This document shows positions 10,937-18,281 of a stretch of 64,000 nucleotides of DNA, in pieces (positions within the stretch are counted from its first letter, which is position 1; every line of letters starts with the position of its first letter). Source of the DNA: UBA6054 sp964522095 (lineage in GTDB: Bacteria; Planctomycetota; Phycisphaerae; Phycisphaerales; UBA1924); NCBI GenBank assembly GCA_964522095.1, contig CAZFSO010000001.1, positions 1-64,000 of the forward strand. The letters are read 5' to 3'. The translations under genes and the position numbers were made by a program. Below the pieces are notes generated by a model, which was not told the DNA's origin, made no database searches, and saw nothing but the letters and a program-made list of their open reading frames with translations.

Positions 10937-12820
10937 ATGAAGACCGTGAGCGTGGCGTTGTCGTTGGTGCTGGCGTTGGGTGGGATCGGCTGCGGGCGGC
11001 CGAGGCTCGCGGATCATCGGGACCCCGAGCCGACGCCGGAGCCGGTGATGGCCAAGAGGCCGTCGCTGGACCCCTTGGCGGACGCGCGGATCGGGCTGTC
11101 GCTGGCGGGTCGCGACGGGCGGGTGGTGGTGCCGCGGGGGCAGCCCACGATGGACGAGGTCCGCGCGTTCGCGTCGGACGGCGGTGCGGCGGTGGTGAGT
11201 CTTCGGACGCCGGACGAGGCGGCGTCGGTCGGTTTCGACGAGGCCGCGGTGGCGCGGCGCGCGGGCCTGCGGTTCGTGTCGCTGCCGGTCGAGGGGCGGG
11301 GGCTTGATCTGGGCACGGTCGAGGCGTTCGGGCGGGTGATGGCGACGACAAGCGGGCCGGTGCTGCTGCACTGCGCGAGCGGCAACCGGGCCGGCGCGCT
11401 GTGGGCGGCGCACCTGGCGGTCAACGCGGGCGTGGGCCGGGACGAGGCGGTCGCGCGCGGGCGCGCGGTCGGGATGGGAGCGGACATGGAAGGCGTGGTG
11501 GAACGGATTGCGCTGCGGACGCCGGACCGGGTGATCGCGGCGGTCGACGCGGCGCGCCTGCGCCGGGACGTGGACGCGCTGGCGGGGTTCGGCACGCGGC
11601 ACACGCTGTCGGAGACCGATTCGGACACGCGCGGGATCGGCGCCGCGCGGCGGTGGGTGGCCCGGCGGTTCGAGGAGGCGGTTGCGGGCTCGGGGCGTGA
11701 GGGCGACCTGGCGTGTCGGGTGGAGTTTGACGCGCACCGGGTGGCGGCCGACGGGGCGCGGATCCCGCGGGACGTCGAGGTCGTCAACGTGGTGTGCACG
11801 ATCCCGGGTGCGGACCCGGCGTCGCGGGACCGGCTGTACTACGCGGTGGCGCACCTGGACTCGCGGGCGAGCGATCCGAACGACGCGGCGTCGGACGCGC
11901 CCGGGGCGAACGACGACGGGTCGGGGGTGGCGGCGTTGATCGAGTTGGCGCGGGTGCTGTCGGCCGAGCGGCTGGACTCGACGGTGGTGCTGCTGGCGAC
12001 GAGCGGGGAGGAGCAGGGGCTGTACGGGGCGCGGCTGCACGCGCGGGCGGCGAGGGAGGCCGGGCTGGACGTGCGGGCGGTTTTGAACAACGACACGATC
12101 GGGGACCCGACCGGGCCGCGGACGGTGCGGGACGAGGTGCGGGTGTTCTCGGAGGGCTTGCCGCTGGAGTTGCTGTCGGGGGATCCCGAGCGGCTGGCGT
12201 CGGCGGTGCGGCAGATCCGGGCGCTGGGGGCTGAATCGGACGGGGCGTCGCGTCAGTTGGCGCGGTACGTGCGCGAGGTCGGGGAGTTGCACGGCGCGCC
12301 GGTGCGGGCGAAACTGGTGATGCGGCCGGACCGGTTTCTGCGGGGCGGGGACCACACGCCGTTCAACGAGTTGGGGTTCCCGGCGGTGCGGCTGACGGAG
12401 TTGTACGACGTGCACGAGCGGCAGCACCAGGACGTGCGGACCGAGGGGGGCGTGCGGTACGGCGACCTGCCGGAGTTCGTGGACGAGGTCTACCTGGCGG
12501 GGGTGACGGCGCTGAACGCGGCGACGCTGGCGCACCTGGCGAATGCGCCGTCCGCGCCGGGGAACGCGCGGATCATCGTGGCTGAACTGACGAACCACAC
12601 GACGCTGCGGTGGGACCCGAGCCCGGAGCCGGACACGGCGGGGTACGAGGTCGTGTGGCGCGACACGGCGAGCGCGGAGTGGCAGCACGCGCAGGACGTG
12701 GGGGACGCGACGGAGGGGACGGTGGCGCGGACGAAGGACAACTCGGTGTTCGGGGTGCGGGCCTACGACCGGGAGGGGTACCGGTCGGTGGTTGCGTTCC
12801 CGATGCCGGCGAGGGAGTAG
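10937..12820 (+). CDS. Lipoprotein fusing DUF442-like phosphatase, M28 peptidase and FnIII-like domains
   Basis: A 627-residue single frame. Residues 1-19 are a signal ending LGGIGC, probably a lipoprotein site (Cys19). Residues ~65-185 resemble the DUF442/beta-lactamase-hydrolase-like phosphatase domain, with AVVSLRTPDEAASVGF and the loop LLHCASGNRAG (Cys146, Arg151). Residues ~205-535 are an M28-type zinc aminopeptidase: candidate ligands are H306 in AHLDSR, D326/D327 in GANDDGSG, E358/E359 in TSGEEQGLYGA, D386 in NNDTIGD and H473 in GGDHTPFNELG. The last ~85 residues (NARIIVAELTNHTTLRWDPS onward) look like a fibronectin type III domain. Envelope location is inferred. The start is 40 bases from the divergent prpB start. 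No internal stop or frame change suggests an accidental fusion. Confidence 0.8.
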   Translation: MKTVSVALSLVLALGGIGCGRPRLADHRDPEPTPEPVMAKRPSLDPLADARIGLSLAGRDGRVVVPRGQPTMDEVRAFASDGGAAVVSLRTPDEAASVGFDEAAVARRAGLRFVSLPVEGRGLDLGTVEAFGRVMATTSGPVLLHCASGNRAGALWAAHLAVNAGVGRDEAVARGRAVGMGADMEGVVERIALRTPDRVIAAVDAARLRRDVDALAGFGTRHTLSETDSDTRGIGAARRWVARRFEEAVAGSGREGDLACRVEFDAHRVAADGARIPRDVEVVNVVCTIPGADPASRDRLYYAVAHLDSRASDPNDAASDAPGANDDGSGVAALIELARVLSAERLDSTVVLLATSGEEQGLYGARLHARAAREAGLDVRAVLNNDTIGDPTGPRTVRDEVRVFSEGLPLELLSGDPERLASAVRQIRALGAESDGASRQLARYVREVGELHGAPVRAKLVMRPDRFLRGGDHTPFNELGFPAVRLTELYDVHERQHQDVRTEGGVRYGDLPEFVDEVYLAGVTALNAATLAHLANAPSAPGNARIIVAELTNHTTLRWDPSPEPDTAGYEVVWRDTASAEWQHAQDVGDATEGTVARTKDNSVFGVRAYDREGYRSVVAFPMPARE

Positions 12821-12822
12821 GC

Positions 12823-12846
12823 GCACGGGCGGGACCCCTGTGCCAC
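12823..12846. repeat. Dispersed repeat, family 2 (degenerate copy)
   Basis: gcacgggcgggacccctgtg, followed by ccac, is an imperfect palindrome related to the 47377 copy. It sits between the convergent stops of the fusion gene and prpD and could act as a transcription terminator. Confidence 0.5.
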
Positions 12847-12859
12847 CGTTGGTTCGGGC

Positions 12860-14494
12860 TTACTCGTAGCCGTCGCGGGTGTTGTAGGTGAAGTCGTGGA
12901 GGTCGCGGATCTGGTCGGCGGATTTGTCGGCGAGGTTCTCGAAGCGGGCGGTGAGGGCGGCGGGGTTGTCCTGGACGAGTTTGCCGAGCAGGTTGAACTT
13001 GTGGCGGAGGATGCCCTTGAGGTCGGCGGTGGTGTTGCGGGCGTGGCCGGCGGGGTACATGACCATGCCGGAGTCGTGGGCGTTGCCGGCGTCGTCGGTG
13101 ATGACGAGTGCGGTGGGGATGCCGTCGGGGTAGTTGCGGTCGAACTCGTCGCCGCCGTGGGCGAACTCGATCTTGTCCATGAGTTTGCGGGTCAGTGGGT
13201 TGTTGATGGCGTCGGCGTGGTAGTCGTCGGGCTCGAGCATGAGTTCGGTCCAGCCGGACCGCTTGCTTTCGAGGGCCTTGCGGAGGAGGGTGGCGACGAT
13301 GTAGACCATGGAGTGGTCGGCGGACTGGCGGGTGGTGGGGTTGCGCTTGGCGGGGTCGCCGATGATGCCGAACGCGGGCTCGTAGGCGGTGATCTTGATG
13401 TTGGCGATCTTGCCGCCCTGGGGGTCGTTGAGGAGGTCGGGGGCCTTGGCGAGCAGGTCGATGACGGCCTGGAGGGCGCCGGCGGACTGGTGCTCGTAGA
13501 GGCCGAGTTTGAAGTGCATGCCCATGACGGCGAAGTCGTCGCCGGCGCGGCTGAGGACGAGGTCAAAGGGCGACGCGTCGGCCTTCTTCGTGTTGGCGCT
13601 GGCGGCCCCCACCTTCTGGAACATCTGGCCGGGGCCCTCGAAGATGCGGAAGATGGCCTCGGGGTTGCGGAAGACGTCGCGCGGGCCGAGGAAGCCGGCC
13701 ATGGAGCGCTTGACGCTGAGGACGGCGAACTCGGTGGAGATGGCGGCCGAGGCGCCCTTGGAGTCGGAGAGTTGCTTGCCGGCGCGGATGGCGCGGAAGG
13801 GGATGGCGTGGGCGACGGTCATGCCGATGGCCGACTCGATCTGTTCGGCGGTGGCGCCGAGCATGGCGCCGAAGACGGCGGCGGAGGCGATGGCGCCGTG
13901 GACGACGTGGTCGACCTTGTAGGTCTTGAGGCTGAAGACCTCGGCGAGGCGGCCGCGGATCTCGTCGTGGAGGACCATGGCGCGGAGGGCGTATGCGCCG
14001 TCGCGTCCGGTCATCTGTGCGGCGGCGACGGCGACGGAGTAGAAGTCGTTGTGGCCGAACTCGCCGGCGGTGTGGCCGAGGGCGGGGTTGTAGCCGAAGT
14101 TGGTGCCGTTGGAGTCCCACTCGCGGACGGCCGAGCAGTTGGCGACGATGGCCTTCTCGGGCTGGACGAGGGTGTTGGAGCCGAAGACGGTGGCGCCGGG
14201 GCGGGTGGCCTTGCCGAGGGGTCTGGTGGCGTCGGTGACGGGGTACTGGAGGGCTTCGTCGCGGAGGACGGTGGGCGCGTTGGTTTTGAGGGCGAGGGCG
14301 GAGAGGCCGCAGAGGACGGCGTCGGTGAAGAAGAGGTTGGTGCGTTCGAGGACGGCGGGGGAGGGCTGGCCGCGGACGGCGGGGTCGTCGGAGAGGAAGT
14401 CGATGGCGAACTTCGCGATGCCGAGGGCCTGGTTGGAGTCTTTGGGGAGGGTGACCTGGGCGTTGGTGTCGTGGGCGGCGGCGACGGCGGGCAT
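12860..14494 (-). CDS. prpD: MmgE/PrpD-family 2-methylcitrate dehydratase
   Basis: PrpD dehydrates 2-methylcitrate in the methylcitrate cycle. The 544-residue protein has the MmgE/PrpD architecture: an N-terminal helical domain with TNLFFTDAVLCGLSALALK, then REWDSNGTNFGYNPALGHTA, whose R-E-W-D-N pattern matches the PrpD active-site region, and AMVLHDEIRGRLAEVFSL. HGAIASAAVFGAMLGATAEQ and SVKRSMAGFLGP follow, and the C-terminal domain includes RQSADHSMVYIVATLLRKAL. It is somewhat longer than the usual ~480 residues. GT9 and the pterin synthase lie upstream on the same strand; prpB lies downstream beyond the opposite-strand fusion gene. Methylcitrate dehydratase is the best call; a related dehydratase cannot be excluded. 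Confidence 0.85.
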   Translation of the reverse strand: MPAVAAAHDTNAQVTLPKDSNQALGIAKFAIDFLSDDPAVRGQPSPAVLERTNLFFTDAVLCGLSALALKTNAPTVLRDEALQYPVTDATRPLGKATRPGATVFGSNTLVQPEKAIVANCSAVREWDSNGTNFGYNPALGHTAGEFGHNDFYSVAVAAAQMTGRDGAYALRAMVLHDEIRGRLAEVFSLKTYKVDHVVHGAIASAAVFGAMLGATAEQIESAIGMTVAHAIPFRAIRAGKQLSDSKGASAAISTEFAVLSVKRSMAGFLGPRDVFRNPEAIFRIFEGPGQMFQKVGAASANTKKADASPFDLVLSRAGDDFAVMGMHFKLGLYEHQSAGALQAVIDLLAKAPDLLNDPQGGKIANIKITAYEPAFGIIGDPAKRNPTTRQSADHSMVYIVATLLRKALESKRSGWTELMLEPDDYHADAINNPLTRKLMDKIEFAHGGDEFDRNYPDGIPTALVITDDAGNAHDSGMVMYPAGHARNTTADLKGILRHKFNLLGKLVQDNPAALTARFENLADKSADQIRDLHDFTYNTRDGYE

Positions 14495-14564
14495 GGGGCC
14501 TCCTGCGTGGCTGGGATCGGCGATCGGTTCGTGGTGGGGATTGTAGGGGGGCGGCCGGGGCGCA

Positions 14565-15602
14565 TCAGGGCGCGGGGGCTCCGGCGAGGCGCGCGCGGGC
14601 CGCGGCGAGCGCTTCGTCGGTGGTGATTCGGCGCATCATGGCGGCGTTGGCGTCGTGCTTGTGGTCGAGGGTGTCGCCGGGGTCGCGGTGCTGGAGGACG
14701 TCGGCGTCGCGGCGGTAGGGGCCGACGCGGGCGGTGTCGGTGGGGCCGTAGAGGGCGACGGTGGGGCGGTTGAAGCCGACGGCCATGTGGACGGCGGCGG
14801 AGTCGTTGGCGACGACGATGGCGGCGCGGGCGATCAGGGCAAGCAGGGCGCCGACGGAGGTCGAGCCGACGCGGTCGGTGACGCGGGGGTGGGTGGCGGC
14901 GAGGTCGAGGCAGGCGGGGCACTGGTCGCGCTCGCCGGGTGCGCCGACGACGAGGACGCGTTCGACGAGCCGTTCGTCGAGCAGGGCGCGTGCGAGGGCG
15001 GCGAAGCGGTCGTCGGGCCAGCGTTTGGAGGGCCAGCGCGAGGTGGGGGCGACGACGGCGTAGGGCTCGGGGTGCTCGGCGATGGTCTGTGCGAGCAGGT
15101 CGGGGTCGGCGTGGAGGCGAAGGTCGGGGCTGGCGGTGTCGGCGCCGGCGGCGGCGGCCAGGCGGAGCATGCGGTCGACGGTGTGCATCGTGCGCGGGGC
15201 GTCGACGCGGCGGTTGGCGGCCAGCCAGGCGCCCTCCTGGGCCTGGCGGTAGCCGATGCGGACGGGGGCGCGGGTGGCGAGCATGAAGACCGCGCTGCGC
15301 GCGAGGCCCTGGGCGTCGATGACGGTGTCGTAGCCGGCGCGGCGGAGGTCGCGGAGGAGTGCGCGGGTGTCGGTCAGGCGGCCGGCGCGGAGTTGGGCGC
15401 CGAGCGCGCGGCGGTCGAAGGGGACGACCGCGTCGACGGCGGGGTGGTGGCGGACGGCGTCCTCGAAGCCGCGCTGGACCATCCAGTCGATGCGGGCGTG
15501 TGGGTGGGCGCGGCGCAGGGCGGCGGCGACGGGGACGCTGCGGCAGACGTCGCCCAGGGCGCTGGGGCGGATGAGCAGGATGCGCGAGGGGCTGGGGGGC
15601 AC
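14565..15602 (-). CDS. Glycosyltransferase family 9 (heptosyltransferase-like)
   Basis: GT9 enzymes add heptose or other sugars to lipopolysaccharide core or related glycans at the cytoplasmic side of the inner membrane. The 345-residue GT-B protein starts RILLIRPSALGDVCRSVPVA, the classic GT9 opening, and has YDTVIDAQGLARSA, VVAPTSRWPSKRWPDDRFA and, in the sugar-nucleotide domain, IVVANDSAAVHMAVGFNRP with ALYGPTDTARVGPY. The donor cannot be specified. GTG start at 15602. It lies 36 bases after the pterin synthase stop and 70 before prpD, all on one strand, so they may be co-transcribed without sharing a pathway. Confidence 0.88.
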   Translation of the reverse strand: MPPSPSRILLIRPSALGDVCRSVPVAAALRRAHPHARIDWMVQRGFEDAVRHHPAVDAVVPFDRRALGAQLRAGRLTDTRALLRDLRRAGYDTVIDAQGLARSAVFMLATRAPVRIGYRQAQEGAWLAANRRVDAPRTMHTVDRMLRLAAAAGADTASPDLRLHADPDLLAQTIAEHPEPYAVVAPTSRWPSKRWPDDRFAALARALLDERLVERVLVVGAPGERDQCPACLDLAATHPRVTDRVGSTSVGALLALIARAAIVVANDSAAVHMAVGFNRPTVALYGPTDTARVGPYRRDADVLQHRDPGDTLDHKHDANAAMMRRITTDEALAAARARLAGAPAP

Positions 15603-15638
15603 GCGGTGGTCCGGGTCGGCTCGGGCGGGGGGAGGGGG

Positions 15639-16511
15639 TCAGGCGGGGTAGGTGCAACTGGTCCGGTCGGTCTCCCAGACGGTGACGCGGAGGAGTTCGG
15701 CGCCGGGGAGGAGGTCTCGGACGGGCTGGGCGAGCCGGTCGTGGCAGACCATGGCGATGCGTTCGACGGAGGGGATGACGCCGCCCTGGTCGGTGTTGAA
15801 CTCCGGGCAGTCGTGGTTGAGGTGCTTGTGGTCGAAGGGGGCGATGACGGCGTGGTCGACGGCGGCTTCGAGGCGTGCGAGGTCGAAGCGGTCGGCCTGG
15901 TCGGCGGGGATGGAGACGGCGGGCTCGACGCGGTAGTTGTGGCCGTGGCCGGAGGGGTTGTTGCACTTGCCGAAGACGGCGCGGTTCTCGTCGTCGGAGA
16001 GGGCGGGGCTGTGGAGGCGGTGGGCGGCGGCGAAGTCGAAGGCGTGGCGGATGAGGACGCGCGGTGGGCGCGGGTCGCCGGGTTGGGTCTGGTGGTGCAT
16101 GGCGATCTCCACCTGGTAGCGGGGCGTGAGGGCCCAGGTCAGGCGTTCGAGGGGGCGGGGCAGGGCGGCGGCGGCGCGGGTCCAGAGGTCGGGGAGCAGG
16201 GCGGCGGGTTCGCGGGTGGGGGTGTCTCGGCAGGCGGCGTCGATGAGGGGGATGACGGCCGCGCGGATGGCGGCGTCGACGTCCTGGATGCCGAGGATGT
16301 AGCCGGTGTCGGGGTCGGGGCGTCCTCGGACGGCGGCGGTGAGTTCGTAGTAGCGGCCGAGGCCGCGCATGGCGGGGCGTCCGGCGTAACCGTTGGCTCC
16401 GGCGTTGCTTGCGTCGGGGTTGACGCAGAACCGGACGGTGCGCGAGAGCAGGGCGTCGGCGGGTTGCCCGGTTGCGGGGGTCGGCTGGGATGGCGCTGGT
16501 CGCCCGGTCAT
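15639..16511 (-). CDS. Tandem-domain 6-carboxytetrahydropterin (PTPS-like) synthase
   Basis: The 290-residue protein holds two PTPS-like halves. The C-terminal half (~160-290) is a complete QueD/6-pyruvoyl-tetrahydropterin synthase domain. It has the zinc histidines in FAAAHRL and NPSGHGHNY, the cysteine in KCNNPSGH, FDHKHLNHDCPEF and the final glutamate in VWETDRTSCTY. The N-terminal half (~25-150), with NGYAGRPAMRGLGRYYELTA and DTGYILGIQDVDAAI, has the same fold pattern but no zinc histidines. It probably keeps a structural role in the T-fold assembly. The pathway may be queuosine (7-deazaguanine) or pterin synthesis; no other que gene is near. The ATG at 16511 (MTGRPAP) is preferred over a very long upstream frame that crosses the divergent peroxidase gene. 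33 bases separate the divergent starts. Confidence 0.85.
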   Translation of the reverse strand: MTGRPAPSQPTPATGQPADALLSRTVRFCVNPDASNAGANGYAGRPAMRGLGRYYELTAAVRGRPDPDTGYILGIQDVDAAIRAAVIPLIDAACRDTPTREPAALLPDLWTRAAAALPRPLERLTWALTPRYQVEIAMHHQTQPGDPRPPRVLIRHAFDFAAAHRLHSPALSDDENRAVFGKCNNPSGHGHNYRVEPAVSIPADQADRFDLARLEAAVDHAVIAPFDHKHLNHDCPEFNTDQGGVIPSVERIAMVCHDRLAQPVRDLLPGAELLRVTVWETDRTSCTYPA

Positions 16512-16544
16512 CGTGGATAGGGTATGGGCACGGGAGGTGGACCG

Positions 16545-17159
16545 ATGACCGGGCTGCTGTTGATGGTTGCGGCGGGGGTTCTGTGGTGCGTGCTGCCGGG
16601 CGTGGCGCCGGCGGTCGGGGGTGACGAACCCGGGGGCGGGACGGAGGGCGGCGTGGAGGAGAAGGCGGTGGCGGATCCGGACGTGTCCGGCGTGGGGTTT
16701 GACCTGATCGACGGCACGGCGACGACGGTCGGGGCGTACCGGGGCAAGGTGGTGTTGATCGTGAACACCGCGAGCGAGTGCGGGCTGACGCCGCAGTACG
16801 ACGGGCTGGAGCGGCTGTACCGGGCGCACAAGGGCGAGGGGCTCGTGGTGATCGGGTTCCCGTCGAACGATTTCATGGGGCAGGAGCCGGGGTCGAACGA
16901 GGAGATCCTGGCGTTCTGCGAGGCGCGTTCGGTGACGTTCCCGATGGCGGCGAAGGTGCGGGTCAAGGGCGAGGGGGCGCACCCCTTGTTCAAGCGGATG
17001 GCGGCGTTGCCGGCGCCTTTGGGCGGGGAGCCGGAGTGGAACTTCACGAAGTTTCTCGTGGACCGTGAGGGGCGGGTGGTGGGGCGGTTCGGGCCGCGGA
17101 CGACGCCGGAGGATCCGAAGGTGGTCGGGGCGGTGGAGCGTCTGCTGGCTGGGGAGTGA
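16545..17159 (+). CDS. Glutathione peroxidase family protein, exported
   Basis: A thioredoxin-fold peroxidase reducing hydroperoxides. The 204-residue product has an N-terminal hydrophobic signal (MTGLLLMVAAGVLWCVLPG), then the catalytic cysteine at position 79 in NTASECGLTPQY, FPSNDFMGQEPG and the tryptophan site WNFTKFLVD. The catalytic residue is cysteine rather than selenocysteine; thioredoxin-type reductants are typical for bacterial members, and the periplasm is the inferred location. The ATG at 16545 lies behind gggaggtggaccg, a strong ribosome site, so the upstream start at 16524 is rejected. It is divergent from the pterin synthase and is followed after 134 bases by pstS. Confidence 0.88.
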   Translation: MTGLLLMVAAGVLWCVLPGVAPAVGGDEPGGGTEGGVEEKAVADPDVSGVGFDLIDGTATTVGAYRGKVVLIVNTASECGLTPQYDGLERLYRAHKGEGLVVIGFPSNDFMGQEPGSNEEILAFCEARSVTFPMAAKVRVKGEGAHPLFKRMAALPAPLGGEPEWNFTKFLVDREGRVVGRFGPRTTPEDPKVVGAVERLLAGE

Positions 17160-17293
17160 GCCGGGTCGCGGGGGGCGCTGCGGCTGCGGCGGGCGGGTCT
17201 TTACAAACACTTCATGGTCGTCGGGCGTGCCTTGGCGGGGTTGGGGGCCACCATTGTCGTGGTTGTGAATCAGTCCCGACAAGGAGCACGAAC

Positions 17294-18253
17294 ATGCGTG
17301 GATGGATGAGGATGGCGGCGGGTGGCCTGGCGGGCGCGGTGCTGATGGCGGCGGGGCCCCAGATCGACAGCGCGTTGCCGGCGTATGAGGCGACGAGCGG
17401 CGTGTCGGGGACGGTCAAGAGCATCGGCTCGGACACGATGAACAACCTGATGACGCTGTGGGGGGAGGAGTTCAAGGCGTTCTACCCGTCGGCGCAGATC
17501 GAGGTGGAGGGCAAGGGCTCCTCGACGGCGCCGACGGCGCTGATCGAGGGGCAGGCGCAGTTCGGGCCGATGAGCCGGCCGATGAAGTCGTCGGAGGTGG
17601 ACGCGTTCGAGGCGCGGTTCGGGTACAAGCCGGTGGCGCTGCGGGCGGGGATCGACGCGCTGGCGGTGTTCGTGCACAAGGACTGCCCGCTGGACGAGGT
17701 CTCGGTCGACCAGTTGACGGCGGTGTTCTCGGTGGCGGGCAAGGACATGACCTGGGGCGACCTGGGGGTGGAGGACGCCGGGTGGCGCAGCCGCCCGGTG
17801 AGCCTGTACGGTCGCAACTCGGCGTCGGGGACGTACGGGTTCTTCAAGTCGGTCGCGCTGCAGGGCAACGACTACAAGGCCGGGGTGAAGGAGCAGCCGG
17901 GCTCGTCCGCGGTGGTGCAGGGGGTTGCGACGGACCTGTACTCGATGGGGTACTCGGGCGTGGGCTACGCGACGGCGGGCGTGAAGATGCTGCGGGTGTC
18001 GCTGGACGGCGAGGAGGGGTTCGCGCCGAGCGCCGAGAACGCGAACTCGGGTGAGTACCCCCTGGCGCGGTACCTGTACGTGTACATCAACGCGGACCCG
18101 ATCCAGGGGCTGGACCCGTTGCGGGCGGAGTTCGTGAAGTTGATGTTCAGCCGCCAGGGTCAGGAGGTCGTGCTGAAGGACGGGTATTACCCGGTGTCGG
18201 CGGACGTGGCGCGGGAGGACCTGGAGTCCTGCGGCATCGAGCCGACGTTCTGA
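17294..18253 (+). CDS. pstS: PstS phosphate-binding protein
   Basis: The substrate-binding subunit of the high-affinity Pst phosphate importer. It begins with a signal peptide (MRGWMRMAAGGLAGAVLMAA) and continues GTVKSIGSDTMNNLMTLWGE, the phosphate-loop region of PstS. EGKGSSTAPTALIEGQAQFG, AVFVHKDCPLDEVSVDQL and YGRNSASGTYGFF are the other ligand-binding segments. The 319-residue length is normal. The ATG at 17294 is preceded by acaaggagcacgaac with AAGGAG at good spacing; the longer frame from 17156 is rejected. pstC follows after about 28-100 bases depending on its start. I could not find a convincing Pho box in the 134 bases upstream. Confidence 0.92.
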   Translation: MRGWMRMAAGGLAGAVLMAAGPQIDSALPAYEATSGVSGTVKSIGSDTMNNLMTLWGEEFKAFYPSAQIEVEGKGSSTAPTALIEGQAQFGPMSRPMKSSEVDAFEARFGYKPVALRAGIDALAVFVHKDCPLDEVSVDQLTAVFSVAGKDMTWGDLGVEDAGWRSRPVSLYGRNSASGTYGFFKSVALQGNDYKAGVKEQPGSSAVVQGVATDLYSMGYSGVGYATAGVKMLRVSLDGEEGFAPSAENANSGEYPLARYLYVYINADPIQGLDPLRAEFVKLMFSRQGQEVVLKDGYYPVSADVAREDLESCGIEPTF

Positions 18254-18281
18254 CCTGCCGGACGGATCGATTCTGACTATC

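Noticed and set aside
12896..14626. 576-residue plus-strand frame opposite prpD
   Set aside because: Acidic Gly/Val low complexity on the antisense of a clear PrpD gene.
17160..17293. Pho box before pstS
   Set aside because: Only loose ttgt/cttcat matches were seen and no pair of 7-base direct repeats with correct spacing.
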